Translations under genes and position numbers: made by a program
Assembly: GCF_018881505.1 (NCBI RefSeq)
Contig: NZ_JACVQC010000001.1
Coordinates: 541,927 to 605,926, forward strand
Length of the DNA stretch: 64,000 nucleotides
Direction of reading: 5' to 3'
Source of the DNA: Polynucleobacter sp. UK-Mo-2m-Kol15
Lineage (GTDB): Bacteria; Pseudomonadota; Gammaproteobacteria; Burkholderiales; Burkholderiaceae
The notes under the pieces: model-generated
The model's input: the letters and a program-made list of their open reading frames with translations, nothing else
What the model was told of the DNA's origin: nothing
Databases searched by the model: none
Part shown: positions 7,813-17,111 of the stretch, piece after piece
How the letters are laid out: each line of letters begins with the position of its first letter
Position numbering within the stretch: the first letter of the stretch is position 1

Positions 7813-9951
7813 ATGGATAAAAAAAGATATCTGGAGCAAATAGCTTATGTTAGAGATTGCCTAAATTTCTACGAATATAAGATTAATTTTATATTTTGTT
7901 TATCCGCCCTGTTTATTTTTGGATTAGCTGTTATTGGTGTAATTAAGGGTTATTCTAATATTCCATTCTGGGATATGTGGGACGGATATTTAGACTTTTA
8001 TACCCGAGCAAAGTCAGGTAATTGGTATTCATGGGTTGCTCAACACAATGAACACAGAATTTTATTATCAAGAATTCTGTTTTGGATAGACCTTGCTTTA
8101 TTTCATGGGCAAGTTTGGTTTTTGCTTTTAATGAATTTTGTCTTTATTACGACTGGATATTTAATTTTTAGAGCTGCATTAAAAGAATCTCCATCGAATA
8201 GCAAATGGGTGAGTTTTTTTATATTTGCCTGGCTGTTTTCATGGTGCCAAAAAGAAAATTTAACCTGGGGATTCCAAAGTCAATTTTTTTTGGCCCAACT
8301 ACTTCCTCTAGCTAGCTTTTACTTGATGCATAAATCTTCGACGATTGAAGGTAGATCCCTTTTCTATTTTTTGGGAGCAGCTGGGTGCGGGCTTCTTTCG
8401 GCTGGCGCTATGGCAAATGGAGTCATCACCCTACCATTGCTATCAATTTTTTGTGTGCTTATTGGTGGAGGCTGGCGACGAATAATTACCTTATGCTTTC
8501 TTTCGGCTTGTGTTTTGTCAATTTATTTCTTTGACTATATTGCCCCCGTTGGTCACAGTTCATTAAGCGCTGCCTTAAGTGAGAACCCAAAAGGATTTGC
8601 AGAGTTTGTACTCATGTATCTCGGGGGACCTTTCTACTATGTTTTCGGGATGGGTAAGGTTGGTTTTTTGGCCGCTAAGATTGCTGGAGGAGTTTTAATC
8701 TTTGGGTCTATTGGATTTGCTTTGAAGGCACTGCAGGCCCCCAAAAACTCTACCTTAATGCTCGCACTTCTTTTCTTCATTCTATATGTCGGCGGATCTG
8801 CATTTGGTACAGCGGGAGGGCGTCTTAATTTTGGGGTGGAGGCATCACTAGCTAGTCGCTATACAACACCCGCTTTAATGTGTTGGGCTGCTTTTATTGT
8901 CCTTATTTATCCATTTGTGAGGGTATTGGCTATCAAGATTAGCATGTTTTTCATTTTATCTGCGATCCTTGTTGGGATGATGCCCGCTCAACTAAAGGCC
9001 TTGAATTCACAGAATGAATTTATTTTTGAAAAACAGGTAGCTTCATTGGCAATTGAGTTGGGTGTGAGAGACCAGCAACAAGTCAAGACTATTTTTCCAA
9101 ATCTTGATTGGGTCTTTTCGCTTGCTAAGGCTCCAATTGAAGAAAATGTGTCTATATTTGGGTCGAAGCCCCTAAAAGATTTGAGAAAAGGCCTTGGCCA
9201 AAAGATCGAGCTTAGCAATTTAGCGTTTCCCGATTGTAATGGCCACCTAGATGACATTAATGTATTGGGTGAGGATCCACTGTTCGATCGGGTAAGGGGA
9301 TGGGTATTTGAGCCAAAAAATACCGCATATCAAGAAGTCCTTTATTTTATTGATGATAGTCAAAAGATTGTAGGCTATGCTTATAGTGGTCAAGAAAGAC
9401 CAGATGTTGGTCTGGCGATGGGAAGGGGTGCTGAGCGAGCCGGCTTTAAGGGATATTTATTTGCCGATATGCGCGGTAAGGCCATATATATAGTTGGTGG
9501 AAAATTCCAGTGTCGGATGGCCTATGCTTCTCGTTTCACTGTTTCGGAGTTCGAATGGAGGGGTGGTGAAGGTAGGGAAATTGCCTCTGTTCAAAGCATT
9601 GACATTGGCTTAAATAGTTGGATCGGAAAAGATTTTTATAAATCTAATATTCCCGGCTTTAGGGTGCTTGGAAGCTTTATTAATTCCGATATGGATACTG
9701 GCAGCGTGGTTGTTAAGCTGAATCGAGGTGATAAATTACTTTATCGCTCAGGGCCTACGAATCGCCATCAGATGGTTGAGATAATTAACTCTGGACTTGC
9801 GCCTACTCAACTTCCACTAGCCAAGGATTGGGTTATCCTTGAATTTTCAGATAGTCGGCTTCCCGATAATTTTCTCTTAAAACTCACCGACCAGGGGGTT
9901 GGATGGGGGGAGTGGTCAGCAATAGGCTTGAAAGTAAGTACAGGCAAATAG
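7813..9951 (+). CDS. Polytopic membrane protein with GT-C-like N-terminus and soluble C-terminal domain
   Basis: A 712-residue protein with roughly ten or more hydrophobic helices in residues ~25-400 and a soluble part from ~410 to the end. The first loop after helix 1 contains an acidic WDMWDGY motif (D54, D57) and HNEHRI, the position where GT-C glycosyltransferases, which use polyprenyl-phosphate sugars on the outer face of the membrane, keep their catalytic acids. The C-terminal half contains RGWVFEP, GYAYSGQERPDV and AGFKGYL, probably a beta-rich domain. The next gene starts at the base after its stop. With the D-arabinose donor genes downstream, I infer a pentosyltransferase or other polyprenyl-sugar user, but I recognise no named family. 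Confidence 0.6.
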   Translation: MDKKRYLEQIAYVRDCLNFYEYKINFIFCLSALFIFGLAVIGVIKGYSNIPFWDMWDGYLDFYTRAKSGNWYSWVAQHNEHRILLSRILFWIDLALFHGQVWFLLLMNFVFITTGYLIFRAALKESPSNSKWVSFFIFAWLFSWCQKENLTWGFQSQFFLAQLLPLASFYLMHKSSTIEGRSLFYFLGAAGCGLLSAGAMANGVITLPLLSIFCVLIGGGWRRIITLCFLSACVLSIYFFDYIAPVGHSSLSAALSENPKGFAEFVLMYLGGPFYYVFGMGKVGFLAAKIAGGVLIFGSIGFALKALQAPKNSTLMLALLFFILYVGGSAFGTAGGRLNFGVEASLASRYTTPALMCWAAFIVLIYPFVRVLAIKISMFFILSAILVGMMPAQLKALNSQNEFIFEKQVASLAIELGVRDQQQVKTIFPNLDWVFSLAKAPIEENVSIFGSKPLKDLRKGLGQKIELSNLAFPDCNGHLDDINVLGEDPLFDRVRGWVFEPKNTAYQEVLYFIDDSQKIVGYAYSGQERPDVGLAMGRGAERAGFKGYLFADMRGKAIYIVGGKFQCRMAYASRFTVSEFEWRGGEGREIASVQSIDIGLNSWIGKDFYKSNIPGFRVLGSFINSDMDTGSVVVKLNRGDKLLYRSGPTNRHQMVEIINSGLAPTQLPLAKDWVILEFSDSRLPDNFLLKLTDQGVGWGEWSAIGLKVSTGK

Positions 9952-10890
9952 ATGAACAAATTACGCATTATTCTACCGGGTGGCGCTGGACTTGTCGGTC
10001 AAAATTTAGTTGCCCAACTTGTTCTTAAGGGCTATAACAATATTATCGTTATCGATAAGCACAAGACAAATTTAGAGTCTCTTCAAGTCATTCATCCTGC
10101 TGTAATTACAATTAATGCTGATCTATCAAAGCCAGGAGCTTGGCAAAATTATTTTAAGGGTGCAGATGTTGTTGTGATGCTCCAGGCGCAGATTGGGGGA
10201 TTGTTTTATCAGGAGTTTATCGATAATAATATCTCATCAACTGAGCTAATTCTTGATTTGATTAAGGAAAATAGCATTCCTTATCTGGTGCACATTAGCT
10301 CTTCTGTTGTTGAGTCTGTTGCTGATGATTTCTATACTCGAAGCAAGATTAAGCAAGAGAAGATTGTTCTTGCAGGTGGCATTGCATGCCCAATCCTGCG
10401 CCCAACTTTAATGTTTGGCTGGTTTGATAGAAAACACTTGGGATGGCTTGCTCGTCTGATGCAAAAAATTCCCGTGTTCCCCATTCCTGGTAATGGAAAA
10501 TTTATGCGTCAGCCGCTGTATGTGGGTGATTTTTGTGGGGTAATTATTAGTTGTATTGAAAATAGAATTCCTAGCGGGATATTTAATATATCGGGCCATC
10601 AGAAGATTGACTATATTGACATGATTCGTGTGATTAAAAGGGCGACTGGCACTAAGGCTGTTATCTTAAAAATTCCGTATGGACTCTTTTATGCGTTACT
10701 TTGGGTTTGGGCCCTTTTTGATAAAAATCCACCATTCACAACCCAACAACTGCAGGCTTTAGTTGCTAAAGATGAGTTTGAAGTAACAAACTGGCCGGAA
10801 ACCTTTGGTGTTCCTTTCACTCCCTTTGAGCAAGCAATTGAAGAAACATTTAATCACCCCAAATATAGTAAGGTAGTACTCGATTTTTAA
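9952..10890 (+). CDS. NAD(P)-dependent epimerase/dehydratase family protein (extended SDR)
   Basis: A 312-residue extended short-chain dehydrogenase. The dinucleotide-binding loop GGAGLVG lies at residues ~10-16, the active-site serine stretch HISSSVVES near 115 and the catalytic YTRSK (Tyr-x-x-x-Lys) near 130; [11 protein letters not shown] is the usual substrate-domain entry. It probably modifies a sugar nucleotide or a lipid-linked sugar by epimerisation, reduction or dehydration. Its ATG follows directly after the preceding stop codon, and an FAD oxidoreductase follows 11 bases later, so the three are one transcript. Confidence 0.85.
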   Translation: MNKLRIILPGGAGLVGQNLVAQLVLKGYNNIIVIDKHKTNLESLQVIHPAVITINADLSKPGAWQNYFKGADVVVMLQAQIGGLFYQEFIDNNISSTELILDLIKENSIPYLVHISSSVVESVADDFYTRSKIKQEKIVLAGGIACPILRPTLMFGWFDRKHLGWLARLMQKIPVFPIPGNGKFMRQPLYVGDFCGVIISCIENRIPSGIFNISGHQKIDYIDMIRVIKRATGTKAVILKIPYGLFYALLWVWALFDKNPPFTTQQLQALVAKDEFEVTNWPETFGVPFTPFEQAIEETFNHPKYSKVVLDF

Positions 10891-10901
10891 GAGGAATTAG
10901 C

Positions 10902-12188
10902 GTGGGAAAAAAAGTTGCAGTCTTAGGTGCTGGCCCAATGGGTCTGGCTGTTGCCTACCAGTTGGCTAAAGATGGCCATCATCCCGTGGTTTATGAGGCA
11001 GATGACAGGGTCGGTGGAATGACCGCTGCCTTTGACTTCTCTGGCTTAAAAATTGAGCGCTACTATCATTTCCATTGCATTTCAGATCATGCCTTTTTAA
11101 AGGTATTGGATGAGCTAAATCTCTCTGACAAGATGAGATGGGTACCTACGAAAATGGGGTACTGGTATCTAAATCAATTGCAGGCATGGGGTAATCCAAT
11201 CGCATTACTCAAATTTCGTGGCCTTAGTTTTGTTGCTAAATTTCGTTATGGCTTACATGCATTTCTATCTACTAAGCGTGATGACTGGAAGCCCTTAGAC
11301 AAAGTGGATGCTGTTCAGTGGATTCAGCGCTGGGTAGGTCCGGAGGCTTATGAGGTTTTATGGCGCAGATTATTTGATTATAAATTTTATGATTACACAA
11401 GCAATCTCTCTGCAGCTTGGATTTGGAGTCGTATTCGTAGAATCGGGCGATCACGCTATAGCCTATTTAAGGAAAAGCTAGGTTATCTTGAGGGCGGCTC
11501 TGAGACTTTGTTGCAGGGCATGCATGAAGACATCAAAAATAATGGCGGAGAGGTTCGACTTCAAACGCCTGTTACTAAGGTCATTATTGAAAGTGGCTCA
11601 GTAAAAGGGGTGGAAACCTTACATGGTGTTGAGCAATTTGATACTGTAATAAGCACGATGCCCTTACCTTATATTCCTAAGGTAATGCCAGATTTGCCAA
11701 AAGAAATTTTGGCGCAATTTAGGTCTGTGAAAAATATTGCGGTTATTTGTGTGATTGTGAAGTTGCGTAAACAATTAACTGAGAATTTTTGGCTCAATAC
11801 AAATGATCCAGAGATGGATATTCCGGGAATAGTCGAGTATTCAAATTTACGTCCACTAGATCACTCTATTGTGTATGTGCCATTCTATATGCCGGGAGAG
11901 CACCCGAAGTTTGCCGAACCTGATGAGGCGTTTCTTGAAAAAGTTCAAAAATATTTTAAGAAAATTAACCCCGATCTTAAAGATGAAGATTTCTTAGATA
12001 TTCGAGCAAGTCGATATCGATTTGCTCAGCCGATTGGCGTGCCTGGATATTTGGAAACTATTCCAAGGGCTAAGCTTCCAATTAAGGGGCTTTGGGTTGC
12101 AGATACTTCCTACTACTACCCTGAAGATCGGGGAATTTCTGAAAGTATAGATTTCGGTCGAAAAATGGCTCAGGATGCTGTAAGGTGA
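10902..12188 (+). CDS. NAD(P)/FAD-dependent oxidoreductase (amine-oxidase / UDP-galactopyranose-mutase-like)
   Basis: A 428-residue flavoprotein beginning at a GTG preceded by GAGGAAT. The FAD-binding Rossmann signature [19 protein letters not shown] is at residues ~8-26, followed by the second flavin motif DDRVGGMT. The C-terminal [20 protein letters not shown] block closes the FAD site as in protoporphyrinogen-oxidase-like enzymes. Members of this group in polysaccharide clusters oxidise or isomerise sugars; a true UDP-galactopyranose mutase cannot be claimed. It is followed by a GtrA gene that overlaps its stop (GTGA). Confidence 0.82.
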   Translation: MGKKVAVLGAGPMGLAVAYQLAKDGHHPVVYEADDRVGGMTAAFDFSGLKIERYYHFHCISDHAFLKVLDELNLSDKMRWVPTKMGYWYLNQLQAWGNPIALLKFRGLSFVAKFRYGLHAFLSTKRDDWKPLDKVDAVQWIQRWVGPEAYEVLWRRLFDYKFYDYTSNLSAAWIWSRIRRIGRSRYSLFKEKLGYLEGGSETLLQGMHEDIKNNGGEVRLQTPVTKVIIESGSVKGVETLHGVEQFDTVISTMPLPYIPKVMPDLPKEILAQFRSVKNIAVICVIVKLRKQLTENFWLNTNDPEMDIPGIVEYSNLRPLDHSIVYVPFYMPGEHPKFAEPDEAFLEKVQKYFKKINPDLKDEDFLDIRASRYRFAQPIGVPGYLETIPRAKLPIKGLWVADTSYYYPEDRGISESIDFGRKMAQDAVR

Positions 12189-12586
12189 TCCACCAATTTT
12201 TTTCAAAGCAATTTATTAGCTTTTTAATTACCGGCGGTATTGCAGCTACCGTTAATTTTCTATCCCGTATTTTTTATAATCAATATTGCAGTTTTTCTGC
12301 ATCGGTTCTCTTTGCTTATTTAACTGGCATGATCACCGCCTTTATTCTGGCAAAGATATTTGTTTTTAAGTCTAGTACGCAGACAATCAAGCGTTCAGCA
12401 ATTATCTTTGCCTTGGTAAATATTTTGGCTGCGGCCCAGACTTGGGCGATTAGCATGGGATTAAATTTTTACATCTTGCCAGCCCTTGGTTTCCAAAAAT
12501 ATGTAGCTGAAATTGCAAGTGCTGTTGGAATTGCTTTCCCGGTATTCACGAGCTATCTTGGCCATAAGCGCTGGTCATTTAAGTAG
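12185..12586 (+). CDS. GtrA family membrane protein
   Basis: A 133-residue protein with four hydrophobic helices, starting at a GTG that overlaps the previous stop. It has the family pattern: [13 protein letters not shown] in helix 1, a short loop, then [12 protein letters not shown] and a C-terminal [11 protein letters not shown] end typical of GtrA proteins. GtrA proteins are thought to flip or hold polyprenyl-phosphate-linked sugars in the membrane; the mycobacterial member Rv3789 is encoded next to dprE1/dprE2. Its position here, a few genes from DprE1- and DprE2-like genes, fits a role with a polyprenyl-phosphate pentose. Confidence 0.88.
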   Translation: MIHQFFSKQFISFLITGGIAATVNFLSRIFYNQYCSFSASVLFAYLTGMITAFILAKIFVFKSSTQTIKRSAIIFALVNILAAAQTWAISMGLNFYILPALGFQKYVAEIASAVGIAFPVFTSYLGHKRWSFK

Positions 12587-12591
12587 CAGTG

Positions 12592-13539
12592 ATGAAAATT
12601 GGGAAGGCGGCAATCGCATTTATTTTCCTCACCTGCTTTTACTTGGGTTTATTGCTATGGGTAGATGCCAAAAATCAGGTATTAGCTCAATTGCATTTGT
12701 TGGCAAATGCAATTCCATTGCTTTTGGGTATATCACTCCTATCCTACTTTTTTAGATACCTTCGCTGGCGTTGGCTTTTGTCCCGATCAGGGTTTTCAGT
12801 TGGGTGGATGTATGGATTTATGGCCTATCTCGCTGGGTTTGCATTTACTGCCACGCCCGGAAAAGTTGGTGAATTAATTCGCATCCGATATTTCGCTAGG
12901 GTGGGTGTGCCCTCAAATATTTCTTTTGCAGCATTCATTTATGAGCGCGCACTTGATTTAATTGCCGTCTTATTTTTAGCTTCTTTGGTAATAAGTCGCC
13001 CAGACTTGCTCGTACTTGCACTAAGTTTTGTAACTATTTTTATTGGTTTATTGGTTGCAATTGCTTTGAATCCCAATTTTTTGACGTGGATCAGTGAGTT
13101 TTTTAATGGGCATTCTTGGCTTTGGTTGGAAAAACTTGTTTTAGTTATTCGCGATGGTCTGCTGTCCTGCCGATCTTGGTTAACTCCTTTGGACTTAATA
13201 ATTTCCATCTCCCTTGGCCTGGCTGCGTGGACCCTAACTTCATGTGGGTTTTTGTGGCTATTGTCAAACCTTGGTCTGTCAATACCGCCTTTGGAGGCAT
13301 TTAGTATTTATCCAATGGCTATGTTGGTAGGTGCTGCTTCCATGCTCCCTGGCGGAGTAGGCTCTACTGAGCTATCCATTGTTTTGCTTTTAGGTATATA
13401 CGGCACTACTACCAGCATTGCCACTATTGCAGCAGTTGGAATTCGTTTTGCAACAATCTGGTTTGCAGTGCTGACAGGTTTTATTTGCCTTGGTGTTTTA
13501 GAGATATCTCAGGTAAACGAAAGTGATAATAAGATTTGA
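12592..13539 (+). CDS. Flippase-like / lysylphosphatidylglycerol-synthase-type membrane protein
   Basis: A 315-residue polytopic protein (about eight helices). I use the ATG at 12592; an in-frame GTG directly precedes it. The family features are FRYLRWRWLL after helix 2, FTATPGKVGELIRIRYF, in which PGK.GE is the strongly conserved block, FIYERALDL, and the C-terminal LPGGVGSTELS loop. Proteins with this domain act as flippases or lipid-anchor transferases in the inner membrane. Its place at the 3' end of the plus-strand run next to GtrA suggests transport of a lipid-linked sugar. Confidence 0.85.
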   Translation: MKIGKAAIAFIFLTCFYLGLLLWVDAKNQVLAQLHLLANAIPLLLGISLLSYFFRYLRWRWLLSRSGFSVGWMYGFMAYLAGFAFTATPGKVGELIRIRYFARVGVPSNISFAAFIYERALDLIAVLFLASLVISRPDLLVLALSFVTIFIGLLVAIALNPNFLTWISEFFNGHSWLWLEKLVLVIRDGLLSCRSWLTPLDLIISISLGLAAWTLTSCGFLWLLSNLGLSIPPLEAFSIYPMAMLVGAASMLPGGVGSTELSIVLLLGIYGTTTSIATIAAVGIRFATIWFAVLTGFICLGVLEISQVNESDNKI

Positions 13540-13562
13540 TTTAAGCCCTTACCAAGGTATTT

Positions 13563-14312
13563 TTAAATATTCATTTTGTTAAATATGCATCTTGGTAGAT
13601 GTCGAATCACCATCATAATAAGCCACCATTTAGCTGGCGCATAAATTTCGATTTTCTGAGCATCTATTCCGTCGGTAATTATTTTCGCGACTTCTTCTGG
13701 AGAGGCAAATTTCTCATTGCCTTTCATTGAAGCGGTCATGGGCGTATTGGTCGGTCCTGGCTTAATTAGCGAGACATGAACATTAGTGCCTGCAAAGCGA
13801 TGTTGTAATCCTTGAGCATATCTCGTCACCAAGCCTTTGGCAGCGCCATATGCGTAGTTTGATTTGCGTCCGCGATCACCAGCAACTGAGCCAATAATGG
13901 CAATAGATCCTTGATTCAGTTTCGCCATATGCTTGGCAAAAGCCTCCGCATAAAGTGCTGGGGAAATTCCATTAATTTCTAAGGTGCTGTAATTCATAGC
14001 CAAATTATTTTGGCAGTCCTCTTGCGAGGGTAGGGTGCCATGGGCTATTAAGACTATATCAATGGGCCCAGCTGCAAATAGGGAGTCAACAGTTTTGCTG
14101 ATAGTGGTTGGATCAATAAAATCCGTTACCAATGTTTCTATTTTAGTTTTTGGTGAGCGCACTAACAAGTCGGCGCCTACAACCTCTAGTTTCTTTTGGT
14201 CCCTGCCAACCAAAATCAATTCCACTGAACTTTTCTGCGCCCATATTCTTGCGCAATTCTCAGCTATAGATGATGTGGCACCAATAATGGCAATTCTTTT
14301 TGTAGTATTCAA
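13563..14312 (-). CDS. dprE2: SDR oxidoreductase, DprE2-like (decaprenylphosphoryl-2-keto-ribose reductase type)
   Basis: Predicted NAD(P)H-dependent reductase that turns the 2-keto intermediate made by the DprE1 partner into a polyprenyl-phosphoryl arabinose. The 249-residue protein shows the SDR nucleotide loop GATSSIAE at residues ~11-18, catalytic serine in IIGSVAGD and the YGAAK tyrosine-lysine pair inside a RGRKSNYAYGAAKGLVTRYA context, very close to that of mycobacterial DprE2. The C-terminus ends in a hydrophobic helix, as in DprE2. It lies one base downstream of the dprE1-like stop in the same operon. The true substrate could be another polyprenyl-linked pentose. Confidence 0.85.
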   Translation of the reverse strand: MNTTKRIAIIGATSSIAENCARIWAQKSSVELILVGRDQKKLEVVGADLLVRSPKTKIETLVTDFIDPTTISKTVDSLFAAGPIDIVLIAHGTLPSQEDCQNNLAMNYSTLEINGISPALYAEAFAKHMAKLNQGSIAIIGSVAGDRGRKSNYAYGAAKGLVTRYAQGLQHRFAGTNVHVSLIKPGPTNTPMTASMKGNEKFASPEEVAKIITDGIDAQKIEIYAPAKWWLIMMVIRHLPRCIFNKMNI

Positions 14313-14313
14313 T

Positions 14314-15642
14314 TTAACTTCCTAGTAGGCGACGTGATAGTGATGAGCTCATTCCAGCATCACGATATTTTAAGAATTCATTTAACTTCGGGTAGCCTGC
14401 CTCAAATAGTTCGCGAGGCATGCGGGCATCTTTGGCCGGATATATCCGACCCTTAGCTTCTTTGACAATAGCATCCAAACGATCCAAAAGTTTGTGTGTA
14501 CGCGATTCGTGATTTGGAAAATCTAACGCTAATGTGACGCCTGGCTCGGGGAAGCTGAGCATGCCAATAGATTCTCTATTGCCAAAAGTTTTAAGGACTG
14601 CAAGAAATGATCCTTCGCCTGACTTTTCAATTTCCTTGAGCATGGCTTGAGTTGCATCTTGCCCAACATTTCTGGGGATAACGCTTTGATACTGAAAGAA
14701 CCCTTTGGGTCCATACATACGATTCCATTCCAGCAACTTATCGAGTGGATAAAAGAAAGGTTCGTAATGCACAACCCCCATGCTTGCTTTGTATTTTTTG
14801 AGGTTGTAGTAGGCGAAGTTAAAAGGGCGTAGGGTTAAGGAGTTAACCAGAGAAATGGGTGGCACAAAAGGCATTTTTTTCTCTGCCTTCATTTTTGGCG
14901 TATCCTTTAATTCATTATTTGGGTTAGCACGCATGAAGATGCCTTGACCTTTGTTGGACATGCAATCAATCCAAGAGACCGTATACTCCCAGTCCTTTTC
15001 CGAGCTATCCGCTAATTCAAAAAATTCAGATAAATTTGAGTACGGAATGGTTTCGGTATCGAGCCAAGGGCCATTAGTGGGCCGCATTTGAATTTCTGCC
15101 TCTAAAATTAAGCCGGTAAGTCCCATCCCCCCTACAGTGGCGGCAAACCAATCTGCATTCTGACCTGGACCACATTCAATTTCTGTGCCATCAGTTCGCA
15201 TCAATCTTATATATTGGACATGATCCCCAAATGATCCCAATAAGTGATGATTTTTGCCATGAATGTCATTTGCAATCGCCCCACCTACAGTCACCATCTG
15301 AGTTCCGGGGGTGACAGGCAATATCCAGCCTCTTGGGATAAATAGTCTTTGTATATCCCTTAACAGCACCCCGGCTTCACAGCGCAAGCGGCCAGTTTTT
15401 TCATCAAAGTGAATGAGGTGATTGAGTCCAGTAGTGAGCCACAGAGGGCCGCTTGGGTTTAAGGCAATATCACCATAGCTACGCCCCATGCCATGAGCAA
15501 TTCCAAGATGACCATCATACCGCGCTTGGATTACCTCGGCAGCTCTAAACCGATCATTTAGGGGGACAACATGGTGATCTTCATGACTTAGGCATCCCCA
15601 GGAAGAAATTGGCTTCATTTGGTCTTTTTGCACGGTTTTCAA
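14314..15642 (-). CDS. dprE1: FAD-binding oxidoreductase, DprE1-like (decaprenylphosphoryl-ribose 2-oxidase type)
   Basis: Predicted oxidase of polyprenyl-phosphoryl ribose at C2, the first half of an epimerisation to the arabinose form. The 442-residue protein has the PCMH-type FAD domain: GMGRSYGD at 51-58, PGTQMVTVGGAIANDIHGKNHH with H128, and VGGMGLTG near 170. The C-terminal substrate domain contains YEPFFYPLD, GFFQYQ and YPAKDAR (K404). In mycobacterial DprE1 a cysteine (Cys387) precedes VDFP; here the matching position is alanine (A372 in LALDFP). The gene is divergent from the ubiA-type gene over a 168-bp promoter region and leads the dprE2-like gene. Confidence 0.87.
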   Translation of the reverse strand: MKTVQKDQMKPISSWGCLSHEDHHVVPLNDRFRAAEVIQARYDGHLGIAHGMGRSYGDIALNPSGPLWLTTGLNHLIHFDEKTGRLRCEAGVLLRDIQRLFIPRGWILPVTPGTQMVTVGGAIANDIHGKNHHLLGSFGDHVQYIRLMRTDGTEIECGPGQNADWFAATVGGMGLTGLILEAEIQMRPTNGPWLDTETIPYSNLSEFFELADSSEKDWEYTVSWIDCMSNKGQGIFMRANPNNELKDTPKMKAEKKMPFVPPISLVNSLTLRPFNFAYYNLKKYKASMGVVHYEPFFYPLDKLLEWNRMYGPKGFFQYQSVIPRNVGQDATQAMLKEIEKSGEGSFLAVLKTFGNRESIGMLSFPEPGVTLALDFPNHESRTHKLLDRLDAIVKEAKGRIYPAKDARMPRELFEAGYPKLNEFLKYRDAGMSSSLSRRLLGS

Positions 15643-15810
15643 AGACTGCTGAAGACCTTGGTGTATGGGGCGGGAATCATTACTGCTATTTTAAGGGGGT
15701 TGTTTGGGATTTGCTAATAGAGCCTTAAATATATATGGATATTGTAATTAATGAGAGAATGGAGTTCACTAGCTAACTTTTTTCAGTAAAAATCTATTAT
15801 TCCCTGAAAT

Positions 15811-16695
15811 ATGAAAATTTCTGCAACAACATATAGCCTTAAGGATCGGATAATTGGGCTTATAAAGTTAATAAGACCAAAGCAATGGGTGAAAAATGGA
15901 TTTGTCTTTGCTCCTTTGGTTTTTTCGGGTGAAATATTTAATCCAGTTGCGCTAAATAATGCTGTCCTAACCACATTCTTGTTTTGCTTGGCATCATCCG
16001 CAACTTATATAGTGAACGATATTCATGATGTTGATCTTGATCGTCAGCACCCTAGAAAATCTAAATCTCGCCCGCTAGCTTCTGGCATTGTCTCTAAAAA
16101 TGCTGCCTTAGTACTTCTATCGGCTCTTTATTTTGTTTTGGCTCTCGGTTATTTGGTCATGCCAAAAGTAATTTTGGTGATTATTGCTTATCTGGTGCTT
16201 AACTTAGCTTATACATTTATCCTAAAGCATGAGCCAGTTATTGATATTTTTACAATTGCCATTGGCTTTGTTTTGCGTGTGATTGCGGGTGCTGTAGCTC
16301 TAGATTTAGGCGCCTCAGCTTGGATGTGCGTAACTACTCTTTGTTTGGCTCTGTATTTGGCTGCAGTAAAGCGTCGTCAAGAGATAGCACAAAGTGGATC
16401 TGAAGGCCGTAGGGTTTTAAAGAAATACTCAGTAGCGCTGGTAGATCGTTATGCTGAAATGTCTGCCACAGGCGCTTTACTTTTTTACAGTATGTTTGTA
16501 ATGTCTACGCGTCCAGCACTGGTGATCACTATCCCGCTAGTTTTGTATGGCCTTTTCCGCTATTGGTATGTGGTGGAAGCTCTAGATGGCGGGGAATCTC
16601 CAACCGATGCTTTATTTTCTGATTGGCAGCTAATGGCAGTTGTAGTTCTTTGGATTGCTACTTGCGTTTGGGCTCTGTCTGGGATGCATCTATGA
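15811..16695 (+). CDS. UbiA family prenyltransferase, decaprenyl-phosphate phosphoribosyltransferase type
   Basis: Predicted membrane enzyme that transfers phosphoribose from PRPP to a polyprenyl phosphate, the entry step of the DPA route. The 294-residue protein has about eight helices and the first acidic motif YIVNDIHDVDLDRQHPRKSKSRPLASG (NDxxDxxxD), which is the sequence type of Rv3806c-like DPPR synthases and not of menaquinone or ubiquinone UbiA enzymes. A second motif region lies around KRRQEI and LVDRYAEM near residues 187-215. It overlaps the phosphatase-like gene by four bases (ATGA), matching consecutive steps of one pathway. Confidence 0.87.
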   Translation: MKISATTYSLKDRIIGLIKLIRPKQWVKNGFVFAPLVFSGEIFNPVALNNAVLTTFLFCLASSATYIVNDIHDVDLDRQHPRKSKSRPLASGIVSKNAALVLLSALYFVLALGYLVMPKVILVIIAYLVLNLAYTFILKHEPVIDIFTIAIGFVLRVIAGAVALDLGASAWMCVTTLCLALYLAAVKRRQEIAQSGSEGRRVLKKYSVALVDRYAEMSATGALLFYSMFVMSTRPALVITIPLVLYGLFRYWYVVEALDGGESPTDALFSDWQLMAVVVLWIATCVWALSGMHL

Positions 16696-17111
16696 AAGAA
16701 TTCTCATATGTAATCACTCCTTTTCTAGCTTGGCTCATTGCTGGAATTTTGAAGTTTTTAATTAATAGTTTGAAGGCTCGTCGTTTTGCTTTTGACTTGA
16801 TTGGTTATGGTGGTTTACCCAGCAATCACAGCGCTATCGTATCAAGCATGGCTACACTCATTGCCCTAAAAGAGGGGATTAATATACCTGTTTTTGGCGT
16901 TGCTATCGCTTTAGCCTTTATTGTCATTTTGGATGCTAGTAGTTTACGCAAGCAGGTTGGAAAACATGCCGAGATAATTAATCAGTTAAATTCTTTAACT
17001 AAAAATTCTCCATCGATTTTGCGTGAGCGAATGGGTCATACCCGTGTTGAAATTTTAGCCGGAGTAATCACTGGGTCAGCAGTTGCTTATTCAATTTTTT
17101 GTTTTAGTTAA
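16692..17111 (+). CDS. Divergent PAP2 family protein (DUF212), probable polyprenyl-phosphoryl-ribose-5-phosphate phosphatase
   Basis: I chose the ATG at 16692, which overlaps the UbiA stop, over an upstream ATG inside that gene, because the protein then begins directly with the membrane domain (139 residues). The family signature GGLPSNHSAIVSS is near residue 40, with about four hydrophobic helices and a RERMGHTRVEILAG end. Proteins of this kind dephosphorylate lipid-linked phosphates; in mycobacteria a PAP2-type protein (Rv3807c) is encoded beside the DPPR synthase. I infer that it removes the 5-phosphate from the phosphoribosyl lipid. Confidence 0.8.
   Translation: MKEFSYVITPFLAWLIAGILKFLINSLKARRFAFDLIGYGGLPSNHSAIVSSMATLIALKEGINIPVFGVAIALAFIVILDASSLRKQVGKHAEIINQLNSLTKNSPSILRERMGHTRVEILAGVITGSAVAYSIFCFS

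Noticed and set aside
10902..12188. FAD oxidoreductase called as UDP-galactopyranose mutase (glf)
   Set aside because: The FAD-binding motifs fit but the diagnostic mutase residues could not be confirmed, so only the wider family is named.
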